From assembly GCA_030844895.1 (NCBI GenBank), contig CM061233.1, positions 31,244,310 to 31,308,309 on the forward strand: a DNA stretch of 64,000 nt. The letters are read 5' to 3'. The notes under the pieces are model-generated. The model saw nothing but the letters and a program-made list of their open reading frames with translations, was not told the origin of the DNA and made no database searches. Below are positions 1-10,803 of the stretch, piece after piece. The stretch is from Ambrosia x helenae (Eukaryota > Streptophyta > Magnoliopsida > Asterales > Asteraceae). Numbering within the stretch: position 1 is the first letter of the stretch; each line of letters starts with the position of its first letter. A program made the translations under genes and the position numbers.

Positions 1-2171
1 TTTTCAAGTTGAACTTCCTTGTACTTTACAACTCTATATTTGGGCAAGTAACAAAGAGTTCAACAGTAAATCAAATGTTCTTGAAAGGAGTGACAGATGA
101 AAAATCAATCAAAAAATTGAATTGGTGTGAGTACTTAATTTTCTGTCTCAAAAGAACGAAGGCAAGCTGGAACGGAACTGAAATGTATAATGGACCTTTG
201 CCTTTTCTTGCGGTATGTTTTTTATTCATAATTATGTAAATGTATAAGAAATACAAATTACGTAATGTGTTATTACTAATTACGTAATGATCAAATGTTA
301 ACTTTATTCACATGACAGATGCTTTATGTACATGAAAAGAAGAAGCTTGAAGAAACAAATAAAGAAGAAGCTTTGACAGATATAATGGATGCTTTGAAAG
401 ACGCAACAACAAATGAACCACCGGCCGATAAAGGTAAAAAAATTACGTAATGTATATTAAAAATGTTTATACTAAATGGAACTTATATGAATGTATATAA
501 ATTGTTAACTAAAATCAGGAAATGAGGCCCTAGAGAGTGACAGCACAGATATGATTGCTGAGATGATAAAAGCAGCTGACAAAGAAGAAAAGAATGCAGC
601 TTTGCAAACTTCAACCACACAAACATCATCCGAAAATGTCAGTTCGCAATTCTTGAAAGAATTGAATGAGTTTGAAGAGAGATCTAGGAAAGGAAAACAG
701 ATCGAGACATCGGAAGGAAACAAAGTAGAAGAAATACAGAAAGAAAGCTATGAAGGACCAAGTTTCGATCTGAATATCTCACAAGATGATACACCTACAG
801 ATGTAATTCCAGATCTACCATTCCTACAAAACTCTGAAGCTGATATCGAAACACCAAAAACAGTAGGGAGACTAATAGTTAGTCAATCACTGGAGTCAAC
901 CATAGCCAATAAACACGTTGAACGTGCAAAAAGAGGAAGGATGTTGGCTGGACCTCTGAAGTCTCCTTACATTCAACGGCAGGTGGTGATGAAGAACAAA
1001 ATAACTGAAGATGAAAACTTAGTTGCGCAGTTTATATTTGCATCAACCGAGGCAACACAGTAAGAAAAACCTTATATTACTTTAGTTTGTTATTAGAAAT
1101 TACATAATGAATATTTTCAGAACATAGTTTATTACAAAAAAATACGTAATGTGTATTAAAACTTATCTTCCACAGTGACGTTGTATTCGAGCCAGCAGAT
1201 GGGACTCCATTCTTCAAAGTGGTATTTGAATGCTTATACCCTGGGATAACATTATCATCTAATGTTTTGGATGCATGGTCGCATGTGCTGAACCACGACG
1301 AGAAGAAAAGAGCTCCAGGTTCACCATTTAGGTTGTTTGTTCAAACAAATATTCTGGTATGCTCCTTAGCTTTTTCATGTAATACATAAATTATAATAAC
1401 GTAATGGTTATGCTAAAATACGTAATGTATGCTAAATTTACAGCCAAGTGACTGCTTCACGCCTCAATATGATGATTTAAAGCGAATGGACACCATGACA
1501 GCGAACTTAAATCTTGCACTTAGCAAAAATGAAATAAAATCAATCAATGAGGTGGATTTGTTGTTCATGCCCATCGTATCTTCGGACCACATATATGTAA
1601 TATGTTTCAACATGAAGAACCCGAAGATAGAAATACTAGACAACAGCAAGCTTGGAGCTAATAGCAAATATGACAACATCGTAGTGCCATTGGTAAAAAA
1701 AAATATTTTTACTTAATATTATTTTGATGTTAGTTAATTACGTAATGCTTATGGTAAAATTACGTAATGTATGCAGAAAGAAGCTTTATGCAACTATATG
1801 ATGGTCAATGAACACCCATGACTCCTAAAATGGTAAGTAAAAATCCAGTGAGAGTCCAAATGGAATGGAGAACTTCACAGAACAAAATCGATTGTGGGGT
1901 GTTCACAATGAGACATATGGAGACTTTCATGAGCACATATAGAAGAAAATGGGTAACTGATTTTCAAAAAGAAGGAGCAGCTCAACAAATGCAGATTGAT
2001 GACCTTCACTACAAATATCTATCAAAAATCCTACTCTCCGATGCCAACAAAAATAAAAATTTAATTGATCGTCTGGTTAGGGAGTTTCATCAAAAGGAAT
2101 ACAGTGAGAAGGCGAAGTACAAGAAGAACTTATTCCAAACTCTTGTGAAAAGACAAAATGATCATGTTTGA
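1..2171 (+). CDS. Ulp1-like (C48) cysteine protease gene, 5-prime partial, with a frameshift in the last exon
   Basis: Six exons can be joined in frame with GT-AG borders: up to 212, 319-433, 519-1059, 1176-1356, 1444-1692 and 1777-2171. The first exon reads like the N-terminal domain usual in plant transposon-borne Ulp1 proteins (NFLVLYNSIFGQ, then LNWCEYLI). The catalytic region shows His in DHIYVICFN and Asp in EILDNS (exon 5), and the Cys of QNKIDCGVF (exon 6). This is the His-Asp-Gln-Cys order of SUMO/Ulp1 proteases. Exon 6 is broken near 1816-1818: the frame entering from exon 5 meets TGA after NEHP, and the Cys-bearing frame resumes at MTPKM. One base appears lost, so the gene is probably a pseudogene. 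Such proteases are commonly carried by Mutator-like elements in plants (family knowledge). It converges on the FAR1-like gene at 2656-5813. Confidence 0.75.
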
Positions 2172-5100
2172 AATAGTTTTAATTCCACGTGTCGGAAATG
2201 TCATGATACAATTTAACATTTGGTTTATGTATGACAAATGTCCTGATACAATTTAACATTTTGTTTGTCACATACTACATTATATGAATGATTATGTATG
2301 TTTCTGATTATGTTGAATGATAATGTATGAATGATAATGTATGAATGATTATGTATGAAACTGATAATGGTTACCTAACATACAAATACAATTACGTAAC
2401 ATACAAAAAACATGTATGATAATGGTTATATGTTAATCATGTATGAAACTGATAATGGTTACCTAACATAAAATTACGTAACATGTGAAAAAATGTAAAG
2501 TAATGGTTATATGTGAATGATTATGCTATGATACAATTACGTAGCATGTCAACTAATTACGTAATGAAATGCAAAAAAACCATATGTGTACAAAAAAATC
2601 ACGTAACAATGTAAAAAAGAAAATGTTTCAATGTCAATTTAACAAAAAAACATAATCAATCATCGCCAACTTCATATTCCGAATCTAGACTATTATCCGC
2701 ATCTGCTTCATTGACGGGTTCTTTCCCTTTGTTGTTAGCTGTTGCAGTCCCTTTAAGAACTTCACAGGTGCGCCTATCATGACCACTACCCCCACATACT
2801 TTGCAATTTCTTGATCTCTTCCCTGCACGACTAATCGCTTGTTCACGTTTTGATTTAAACCTTTTGCGTGACCCACAACCCTTATTCCTAATACCATGAG
2901 GAACACGAACAGCAACCTCAGTTTGATGTGGAGCCCCAATAATAGCTTGAATAATTTCTTTCTTCTTGGCTGATATCCTCTGATACCAGCTTCATCTGTC
3001 TTCTCTTTCGTCGCTTTTAGCTCGTCTCTGAACAGCTTCAACTTTTCAAAATCAGTAATCAACTTATTAACTACATACTCACTCAAATGCATTATATCAC
3101 GAACAACATCATTAACACTTTGATGGTCCCCATTTTCATCAGTATGCATCACCAACGACAAGCTCGACCGAGAAAGACTATTACAAATAACATCACTCCT
3201 CCAGCGATCAAGAATGTATCTGCTGGGAATTTCATTTATATCACACAACCTTAAAACTAAAAAAGCATGTCGACACAATAAACCATATCGCTCAAAACGC
3301 TTGCAAGAACATAAAATTGTCAAATCTTCCAGGTTAAATTTAACCTGCAATACAAAAAAGATCTCCATAAAAAAATAAAATACGTAATGAGGTATATGAA
3401 AGTGAGAGACTAATGAAACAGGTAATTACGTAATGTCTGTTACAATGATATGTAAAAAATTACGTAACATAAAAAATAAACTATACATACCTCTATCAAA
3501 CCGGCACCATACGCAGAACGATCTTTTATTAGAAACGTCCCTATATCTTCTTCATGTGAAAGAAAGACATTTATGCATTTATGCACAGATCCGTAAATTT
3601 CTTCTTGGACATCAAAGAAAATACTTCTTGTATATAATTTCGCAGCTTGCACCTCAATAGGATAATCAGTCCAAAAATCCGGTGTTTTATACCTCGTCTC
3701 ATGATCATTTTTCCTATGAGTATACCTTTGAGATTCCATGGCAGTATCAAAATGACTAATAAACTCAAGAAGTGTTAATTGAGCATTTGAAACTTGACCA
3801 AAAAAATGATTTTCACATTCAGATCTTGAAGTAGTACGCATAAGACCTGACATTGGCTCATCGCGATAAAAAGCAGGAATCCACATTGCTCTATTTGAAT
3901 AAATGTCACACAACCAGTCGTGGTAAAAGAGATTAAAATCAAAAACAAGTTGCTCCCATCCCTTTTCAAACTCTTCTGGTGAAATAGAATCTGTCCAAAC
4001 AATGTCGCAAATACGCTGTTTAAAATCATCATTGTTGCATAATGCAGGACCAACCTATAAAAATAACAAAAACACATATTGTTATGAATTTGAATAATCA
4101 CGTAATAAAAATATGTTATGCAAATAAAAAGCCTTGAAAATCACGTAACATACACAAAATCAAAAAAATCATATCATAAAAAATAATCACGTAATATACC
4201 TTATCAAAATACGTAACATACAAAAAATCAAAAATCATAGCAAAAATGACATATACCTTATCAGCAACCTTTTTCATGATGTGCCACATGCACAATCTAT
4301 GCCTACTATTTGGTAAAACTGATGCAACTGCTTGTTTTATAGCAGGATCTTGATCCGTAACTACAACAAGCGGTTCTTTACCAAAACACTTCTTGAAACA
4401 AGTTAACAGCCATGAGTAGGATTCAACTGTCTCTGAACTCAGCAATCCAGCACCTAGAGTTATATTGTTGCAGTGATTATCGATACCGGTAAATGGAACA
4501 AATACCATCTTGTATCTAAAAAAGAAAAAAATAAATAAATTAATTAAACTGAAATAATTACGTAAAATGAATAACATAATTACGTAATGAACTTACTTGT
4601 TAGAATTGAAAGTAGCATCGAATGAAACAACATCACCAAAAACTTTATAACTTCTTTTTGCATGCTCATCAGCCCAAAATAATCCAGTTAACTGTCGTTT
4701 AGTGTCATGACTATACTCAAAATAAAAATCAGGAAGAAAGTCCTGCTTCTTCTGCAGCATATTAACTACCATATCCGCATCATACTCACCAATATATAAG
4801 TTCAAATCCCTTTTAAAATTTTTGAAATCTGCAGCAGTAGCACCAACTTGTTCAAAACCACCATAAATTGTCCTCATTAGATTAAAAGCCTTAACAGGAC
4901 CCATGTTTACTTTGGACATATTGCATAACACTTGCATTTGTTGATATGTCAAATTACGTGATGATGGAAGAAATTGCATATCTTCTGGAGAAACCAAATA
5001 ATGGTTATGCTCTTCAACAAACTTTGAAACTTTAAAATTTTGTCCATTCTCTGACGAAAAAACTATATGAGCATTACAACCTGTTCTCTGCGATGGTTTA

Positions 5101-5775
5101 TTCCTACTTTTACCATTTTGAAGACTATCAAACGCTTTACAAGATTTGAATCCTTCCTTTGAACAAACCAAATGCTTCAACTTAAGAATCTCACCATGAA
5201 CATATTGACCTCCTTTGCGAACACTAAATCCAGCATTTTTTGCATATGTCACATAAAACTCATACGCATGATCAATCGATGGAAATACCATATCAACACA
5301 TGGCGTCATAGAAGAGGCAACTTGTGGTTTATAAACTGTTGAAACAGCCTGAGTAGAACTACTTTCACCTCTATCATTGAAAATAAAACCTGAAATCACG
5401 TAATAACTATTAACACAGTAACATAAATGGCCTAATAAAAGCATAAAATATAATAACGTAATGAAATAACGTAATGAAAGTTACGTAACATGAATATAAT
5501 AAAACAAACAAAAAAAACACGTAAAATTGTGACATTGTGATATGAAACAAACAAAAACACAAAAAATAACGTAAAAACTATCATTAATACAAAGAAATCA
5601 AACAAAAAAAAAGATGAATTTAATAACAAAACTAAGAACAAATAACGTAATGCTTCCATAAATAGAAAAACAACGTACAATCAATAAAAAAAGCTGAATT
5701 TAATTCAATTTCTACTAAACAGAAAACGAAATCATTAAAAAGAAAGCAATCGAACAAAACATTACGTAATAGATA
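250..5775. repeat. Dispersed TTACGTAA(T/C) motif series in introns and spacer
   Basis: About thirty copies of a palindromic motif, best written AATTACGTAATG with variants ending ACGTAAC or beginning ATCACGTAA, occur in this block. Examples are near 257, 280, 443, 1142, 1417, 1738, 1762, 2390, 2470, 2556, 3422, 3460, 4140, 4187, 4558, 4579, 5455, 5469, 5483, 5640 and 5760. They sit in nearly every intron of both genes, in the spacer and upstream of the FAR1-like start. They are almost absent from exons and I see no such density elsewhere in the window. The ACGT core is a general plant bZIP/NAC contact sequence (established). A role as transposase-binding subterminal repeats is inference. Confidence 0.75.
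2172..2655. repeat. Convergent intergenic spacer with short tandem repeats
   Basis: No gene is seen. The 484 bases between the two convergent stop codons are AT-rich. Variants of TGTATGAATGAT and of a longer unit built on GTATGAAACTGATAATGG are repeated around 2285-2520. At least four ACGTAAC/ACGTAAT motifs lie at 2390-2610. The spacer must hold both 3-prime ends. A polyadenylation site cannot be placed with confidence. Confidence 0.6.
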
Positions 5776-5813
5776 GCTCAAATCATACCTGCACAATCAT
5801 TATTCACAGACAT
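2656..5813 (-). CDS. FAR1-related / MULE transposase-like protein, five exons, C-terminal frameshift
   Basis: Exons on the minus strand are 5813-5789, 5389-4597, 4515-4257, 4054-3491 and 3344-2656; every border is GT-AG and every join keeps frame. The protein starts MSVNNDCAG. It then shows a FAR1 DNA-binding domain (AYEFYVTYAKNAGFSVRKG, a Cys/His-rich stretch, EEHNHYL) and a MULE transposase core (DVVSFDATFNSNK, VVVTDQDPAIKQA, HRLCMWHI). It ends with a SWIM zinc finger (CSCKRFERYGLLCRH). The D of SFDAT and the D of TDQD fit the catalytic acids of the family. Reading straight on gives 766 residues ending at 2685. In the other frame, from about 2975 to the stop at 2656-2658, lies a CCHC knuckle (CKVCGGSGHDRRTC) typical of FAR1 C-termini. 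One lost base near 2971-2985 would explain this. It may be a live host FRS gene, but the setting favours a transposon gene. Confidence 0.85.
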
Positions 5814-6247
5814 CTTTAATGAATGAATAAAGGAAAATCGTTTGGAGATATAATCAAAAGAGAATGAACTGATTTATGATTGAATGAACTGATTTATGAT
5901 TGATTTATACTGAATTCAAAATCTAAAAACAGAGTAAATACGAATTTGAAAATCTGATCCTTTTATAAAAGATATGGGTTTTAAATATCGAGTAAAATGA
6001 CGATACTACCCTTCATGAAAACGCGCGTAGAAGCCTTCGCACGCTTCGCACGTTTTTAAACTTTTTATTTGAACCGATCCCTATATATATATATATGTAT
6101 ATATTTTTTTTTAAAGTGTGGTGTGATGTGGAGGTTTGGTGTGGTTTATTATCGGAGGATAAGTGGGTTTAAAATGATGTGGCGTGTTGATGTGGTGGGT
6201 TACTGGGTTTGGTTATTGGACTTTGACAACCATTAGAGATGCTCTTA
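5814..6247. mobile_element. FAR1 5-prime flank and right end of a TIR element
   Basis: Upstream of the FAR1-like start lie a 25-base duplication (GAATGAACTGATTTATGATT, near 5866-5902) and a TA run at 6088-6103. A G/T-rich block at 6115-6230 then ends in CCATTAGAGATGCTC at 6230-6244, followed by TTA (6245-6247). The terminus read inward (GAGCATCTCTAATGG) closely resembles that of the complete PIF-like MITE at 39537-39879, and TTA fits a PIF/Harbinger target duplication. The matching left end is not in the window, so the element may contain the Ulp1/FAR1 pair or be a smaller MITE. Confidence 0.45.
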
Positions 6248-7542
6248 CTGCCATGTAAAGATGGTATCGGTCAAGATTCTTTCATTGAAAGCTACATGAT
6301 TATTGATTATGTTGAGATGCACGCATCGACTGTAGTTCTTTCTCAGGGCCGTCTTCAAGAATTCTCGAAAAGTTATGGGTCTTGGGGGGGTAGTGAAATC
6401 CGATAATTTATGATCATCATTCAATATTTTCTTTTTCAGATGACAACTTTTCACATTTAATGGGACCCTATCACCTTGTAAATGAAACTAGCATACAATA
6501 TGTGCTCTTGCTATCATCTTTGTCTTTATGTTGATGTTTTTTATATTCGATGTTATTTATTGTAAAAAAAAATAATTATAGAAAAAAATAATCAAGTTTC
6601 TATCACTATATAGAAAACATATGTATATAAAATGATAAAATGAAATTACTAACAATGTAAATAGAATGGTCCAAGATGTTATGCCCAATTAAATGGAGAG
6701 TCCAACTCCTAATAGATAAGTCTGTCATGAAAGAAAATTAAAAGTATATGCCTAGGAAGGCATTAGAAAAAAATCAAACCTGCATCTTGCAGGCTATGAG
6801 CATGCGTAGTAACCACCAAGCTAAACTTTTGTTTTTGTTTAAAACTTTACTTACAACTATTATAATATATATACACACACTTAAAAAACTTTGGGCCTTT
6901 AGAGAGACCGCGCCTGGCGATGTCAACCTCCCCGCCCCTACTAATAACCGGCCCTATTCTTTCTGCAATGCACTTGGCAGCCGATCCACGATCATTTCAT
7001 GACATCAACCGTGCGTCTTTTGTTTGTGAATGCATTGATCTTTCTCTTTTTTTCGTTTTTTTGTATTGCTTGATGCTTATGACATTTAGAGTTTCAGTTA
7101 TTAACATATGATCTAAATAACACTTGAATCGCTTATTTTTATCACAATAACTGATTATAATCCATATATGCACCCACAAAAGCCTCAATTTGGAAGATGA
7201 ATTTCGCCACAGTTAGTAAAAATGTTGATACGTGCACAACCACCCCACGTAACCATGCACCATCACTTCTTTATTTTCCATTGTTTCCTTCTTTTACTAG
7301 TCTTATTAATTAGAGTTAGTGGTTTAGTGGGCCTTAAGTTTGCAGTTATTTTCTTTTCATGTGTAGCCTATATAAAGGCATTTGAAGATTTATAAATGAA
7401 ATGAATGAAAATATGAAGAAGCTTTATGCTTGGCATCTCTTCTCTTGATCTTAATATTCTTGGGAGTTTGTAGGTTTTCTCCGTAAACCTATCAAATGTT
7501 GACACCTCCTATTTGATTAGAGCTTCCCTTCAAAGGTTTTTA
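6248..7542. other. No gene recognised; possible decayed Copia LTR
   Basis: The stretch is AT-rich with no supported ORF. From about 6676 (TGTTATGCCC) to about 7497 it has LTR-like composition: a TATATAAAGG box near 7370, T-rich downstream sequence, then AATGTTGACA followed by TTTGATTAGAGC, which could be a degraded primer-binding site. This reading is weak. A GC-richer insert at 6895-6990 is unexplained. Confidence 0.25.
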
Positions 7543-7547
7543 GTGAG

Positions 7548-7578
7548 TGTGACATCCGTCACTTTTTATATATTTTTT

Positions 7579-7615
<37 letters not shown>

Positions 7616-10086
7616 TTGATAAGTTAGTCTTTTTTTTTTTTTACAAACAAATACAAGACCCAACACATAGCCAAACCAAACTTATACCCAAAGCACAACC
7701 CCTCCTCCTTCTTAAAAATTTCGAAGCCTGCAGCCCAAGGATCCAGCCCAGACAGCAGGCCCAATACCCGGCCCACTTCCTCCTTTCTTTCTCCCCTGCT
7801 GCCGTGCGATCACTCTTCCTTTCTTTTTTTTTTTATTTATTAATTGTCATTTGACCTTGAGTATGGATTGCAAGAATTGGAAACCAAAATCACCTCTTAT
7901 GGTGATTGAATGACCGAAACAGACAATCCCATTATCACAGCTCATAAATTTCATTCTAATCATACCAAAATTCACTCGGTTGACCATTGATAGTCAAACA
8001 AATCAAGACCTTCCATTTAAACGATATCACTATAAATTGAACCCTCTTCCAGAGTCCCTAGATGCCGAAACACAAACCTTCACCTCCAATTCCTGTTAAT
8101 AGAACGTTTTTATTCAAGAAATTCACGACAGTTGACTTTTCGTTGACTTATTGTTCGTGCATCATAGAAGCATTGTAAGTATCAATTAAATACATGGATT
8201 TGTTTCTACATAACCCCAACGATTCTGGGGTTATTGTTTCCTAATTTGTTAGATTAAATTTCTAGGGTTCTTAGTATATTATTTGGGGAAGATGATGAAT
8301 CGCGTCTGTTTAAATTTATTTCAGAAACAAAATAGCACAATCATCTTGTTCAGATCAGATGGATAACACAGCTGTTATAAAACGAAGGGTCTCGGGTTCG
8401 AGACCGTTTCACGACATTCTTTTTTTTTCTTTTCTTTCTAAGTAATCACAATAACATCCAAACACACAATATAAACAATTAAATCTGGATATAACTCGTT
8501 CTCAGGGTCTAGCCCAGTTGGTGGCTAGGCTTGTGATTAGATTCGAACCGGCCAGAGGCCCGGGTTCGAATCCCACCAACAGCAACTATTTTTTTTACCC
8601 TCTTTTCTTTTACATTTTTGCTATTAACTTTTAAAAATCGTTTTAAAAATACTAAAACTATTTTATAAATTCTACAAAATTTATTTTATGTTATTCCAAT
8701 GATAAACTTTGCTGTCCAATTTTTAGTTTTTCAAAAGTAATTTATTTTATATATATTATAAATATTACAAGTTTATTCATTTATAATTGTAAAATTCAAT
8801 AAAAATATCTAAACGATTCTATAAAAATCCACAAAAATTATGCTAAACTTGTATAGCAATATACATTTCAGAAATAATTTTTATTTCTAAAAAACCGTTC
8901 ATTTTATATTTTTAATTAATTTGTGTTACTTTTAATCATAAATAAATCATAATAAATTCATTTTTCAATATTTTTGCACCAAAATTTTATATAAATTATT
9001 CTATTTATCTAGAACAGAAATACAATTATCAATTTAAAAATTCTCTAATTTTAATATTTTTAAATATTAAAGTTATATTTTGACAATTTGAAATAAATAG
9101 ATTTAATATTCTATTTTTAAGAAAATAATTTTATAAAAATTATTTTCATACTTAAAACTTTATATTGTGACCATCCTTGATTTAAAATTTACAAAAAGAC
9201 TTTTGTTTATTTATTTAGCGAATTTCTCTTATTTATTAAACACTAATCAAACGAATACTTATCCCCAATTTGAAACCCTAGAAAATACTTATAGACTAGA
9301 TAGACTTAGACTTATTTGTTACCTTATACATAGGGTGATACTGGCAACGTTGGATTACACTTATTCAATTCCACAAGATTACCACTTTGCTAATGTGAGT
9401 ATTACTTATCCCCTTTTTCGCTTTTACAACTTTTGGGGTGATTCATGCACAAGTATACAAAACCTTCATATTCATTTACACATACATTTTTATTCATTTA
9501 CAATTCATATACGTGTCTTGTTTATCTTTGTGCTTATGGTTGAACATGAACATAGCTTACATACAAAATCATACATCTAGACATAACTCATGTTATGGTG
9601 CTCTTTACATATAGACGTAACTTATGTTACGGTGCTCATTTAGACATAACTTATGTTATGGTGCTCTTTTAGACTTGACACGTGTTAGGGTGCTCATTAT
9701 CAATTTCATCTTATCAACTTTACATTTGATCTTTGTCTTGTTTGCTTACTTGTGTGTTTACATAATGCCTTGGTGATGCCAGACACATGAATTGTACTAC
9801 TTTTCAAACTTATACTATATGTACAAAGCTAGGTAGTACTCACCAACATCAGATGTTGACAAAATTTATTTTTGTGCATGTTTCAGGATAAGCTGCTTGA
9901 CGTTTCATATAGGACTTTGGACTTAGACTAAATCAATCAACTATCTCAATTTTTGTTATGTATTCATTTTCATATGTTGTAAAACGATATTCAATAATCA
10001 AATATTTACATTTTAGTACCATGAGCTTTTGAACAATCGTCAGTACGTGGCACCTCGATGATTCCGCCATCGGTTGGGGTGTTACA
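7548..10086 (+). repeat. Left LTR of the gag-only element
   Basis: It is 2539 bp and nearly identical to 13317-15850. It holds an (AAT)n tract at about 7581-7614, two tRNA-like modules (8341-8600) and a very AT-rich middle. Near 9580-9690 there is a series of ACATAACTTATGTTATGGTGCTC-like short repeats. The right LTR has about 14 extra bases (CTAGTCGACCAATA near 13965). ORFs inside, for example 9167-9580, recur in the other LTR and show no protein-like features. Confidence 0.9.
8341..8600 (+). promoter_or_regulatory. Two tandem tRNA-like (Pol III A/B box) modules inside the LTR
   Basis: The second module has a perfect A box TAGCCCAGTTGG (8510-8521), a perfect B box GGTTCGAATCC (8563-8573) and a T8 run at 8589-8596. 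That is the order and spacing of a tRNA-type Pol III unit. The first module has a D-arm-like CAGATGGATAACACAGCTG (8351-8369), a B box GGTTCGAGACC (8395-8405) and a T9 run near 8420. The acceptor arms do not pair, so these are tRNA-derived (SINE-like) rather than functional tRNAs. Both recur in the right LTR. Transcription is inferred. Confidence 0.65.
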
Positions 10087-10089
10087 GAT

Positions 10090-10102
10090 TGGTATCAGAG
10101 CC
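10090..10102 (+). promoter_or_regulatory. Primer-binding site (initiator Met tRNA)
   Basis: TGGTATCAGAGCC lies three bases after the left LTR end. It complements the 3-prime end of plant initiator Met tRNA, the usual primer of chromoviruses and Copia elements. Confidence 0.9.
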
Positions 10103-10803
10103 ATGGTTATAGGGAACTAGGTTATTAGATAAGATGGCCTAGACTATAACCGAACCTCAACTTTCATGCATAATATTTCCTAAATTACCTTACCCCATCA
10201 TTTTCCTCTACTTTCCTTCCTCTATCTTTCCCTTCTTCTCTATTTCTCCTCATCTTTCATCATGGTGTATAGAGATGGTGTCCTACAAAGGGTGGAAGGT
10301 CTACATCATCATGGAACGGGAGCAGTACCTTTCATGAAGACACTCTTAGGCGTAATGCCTACTCTTATTTATGCTCCTTCAAAGTTGTTGAGCTTTAATG
10401 AGTGTGATAGGAAAACATGCAATCTGGAAGGGTGGATGCCTGTACACTGGGTTTTCTGGCATAGGCAAGCATAGCGCATAAATCCATTGACGGACCTGTT
10501 ATGCTTACCTCGGGATTCCTGGAGTGAGTGTCCACTTATAGGCTAAAGCATGTCTTCTTTGATCACCATTAGGTTCAATTCCTTTGAAAAGTCAACGTTC
10601 TTGTTGGGCTTTACAGCTAGACAAGGACACTCCAAGCATTTTATGCAAGTTTTTTTTTTCAATAATACTCTCTCGTTTCATATACAATATTTTGTATATC
10701 ATGATTCTCATATATTGCTTACAAGTTCATACTTTCATAATCATCTGTACGGTTATACATTTACATATTCTAATCTCATGATTATTCATTGACTGCCTCA
10801 TAG
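10103..10803 (+). other. Leader of the gag-only element, no gene
   Basis: This is 5-prime untranslated sequence between the PBS and the gag start. Short ORFs at 10262-10474 and 10550-10792 show no recognisable domain or composition bias. I take them as chance. Confidence 0.6.

Noticed and set aside
6676..7497. Solo Copia LTR
   Set aside because: TG/CA ends and a TATA-like box are present, but no second copy, no TSD and only a poor PBS. It is not supported as a separate element.
8500..8590. Functional tRNA gene in the LTR
   Set aside because: The A and B boxes are perfect, but the acceptor arms do not pair and the T arm has mismatches. It is tRNA-derived only.
9167..9580. 137-residue ORF in the left LTR of the gag-only element
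   Set aside because: The same ORF is broken in the other LTR (14930-15344), has hydrophobic low-complexity composition and no motif.
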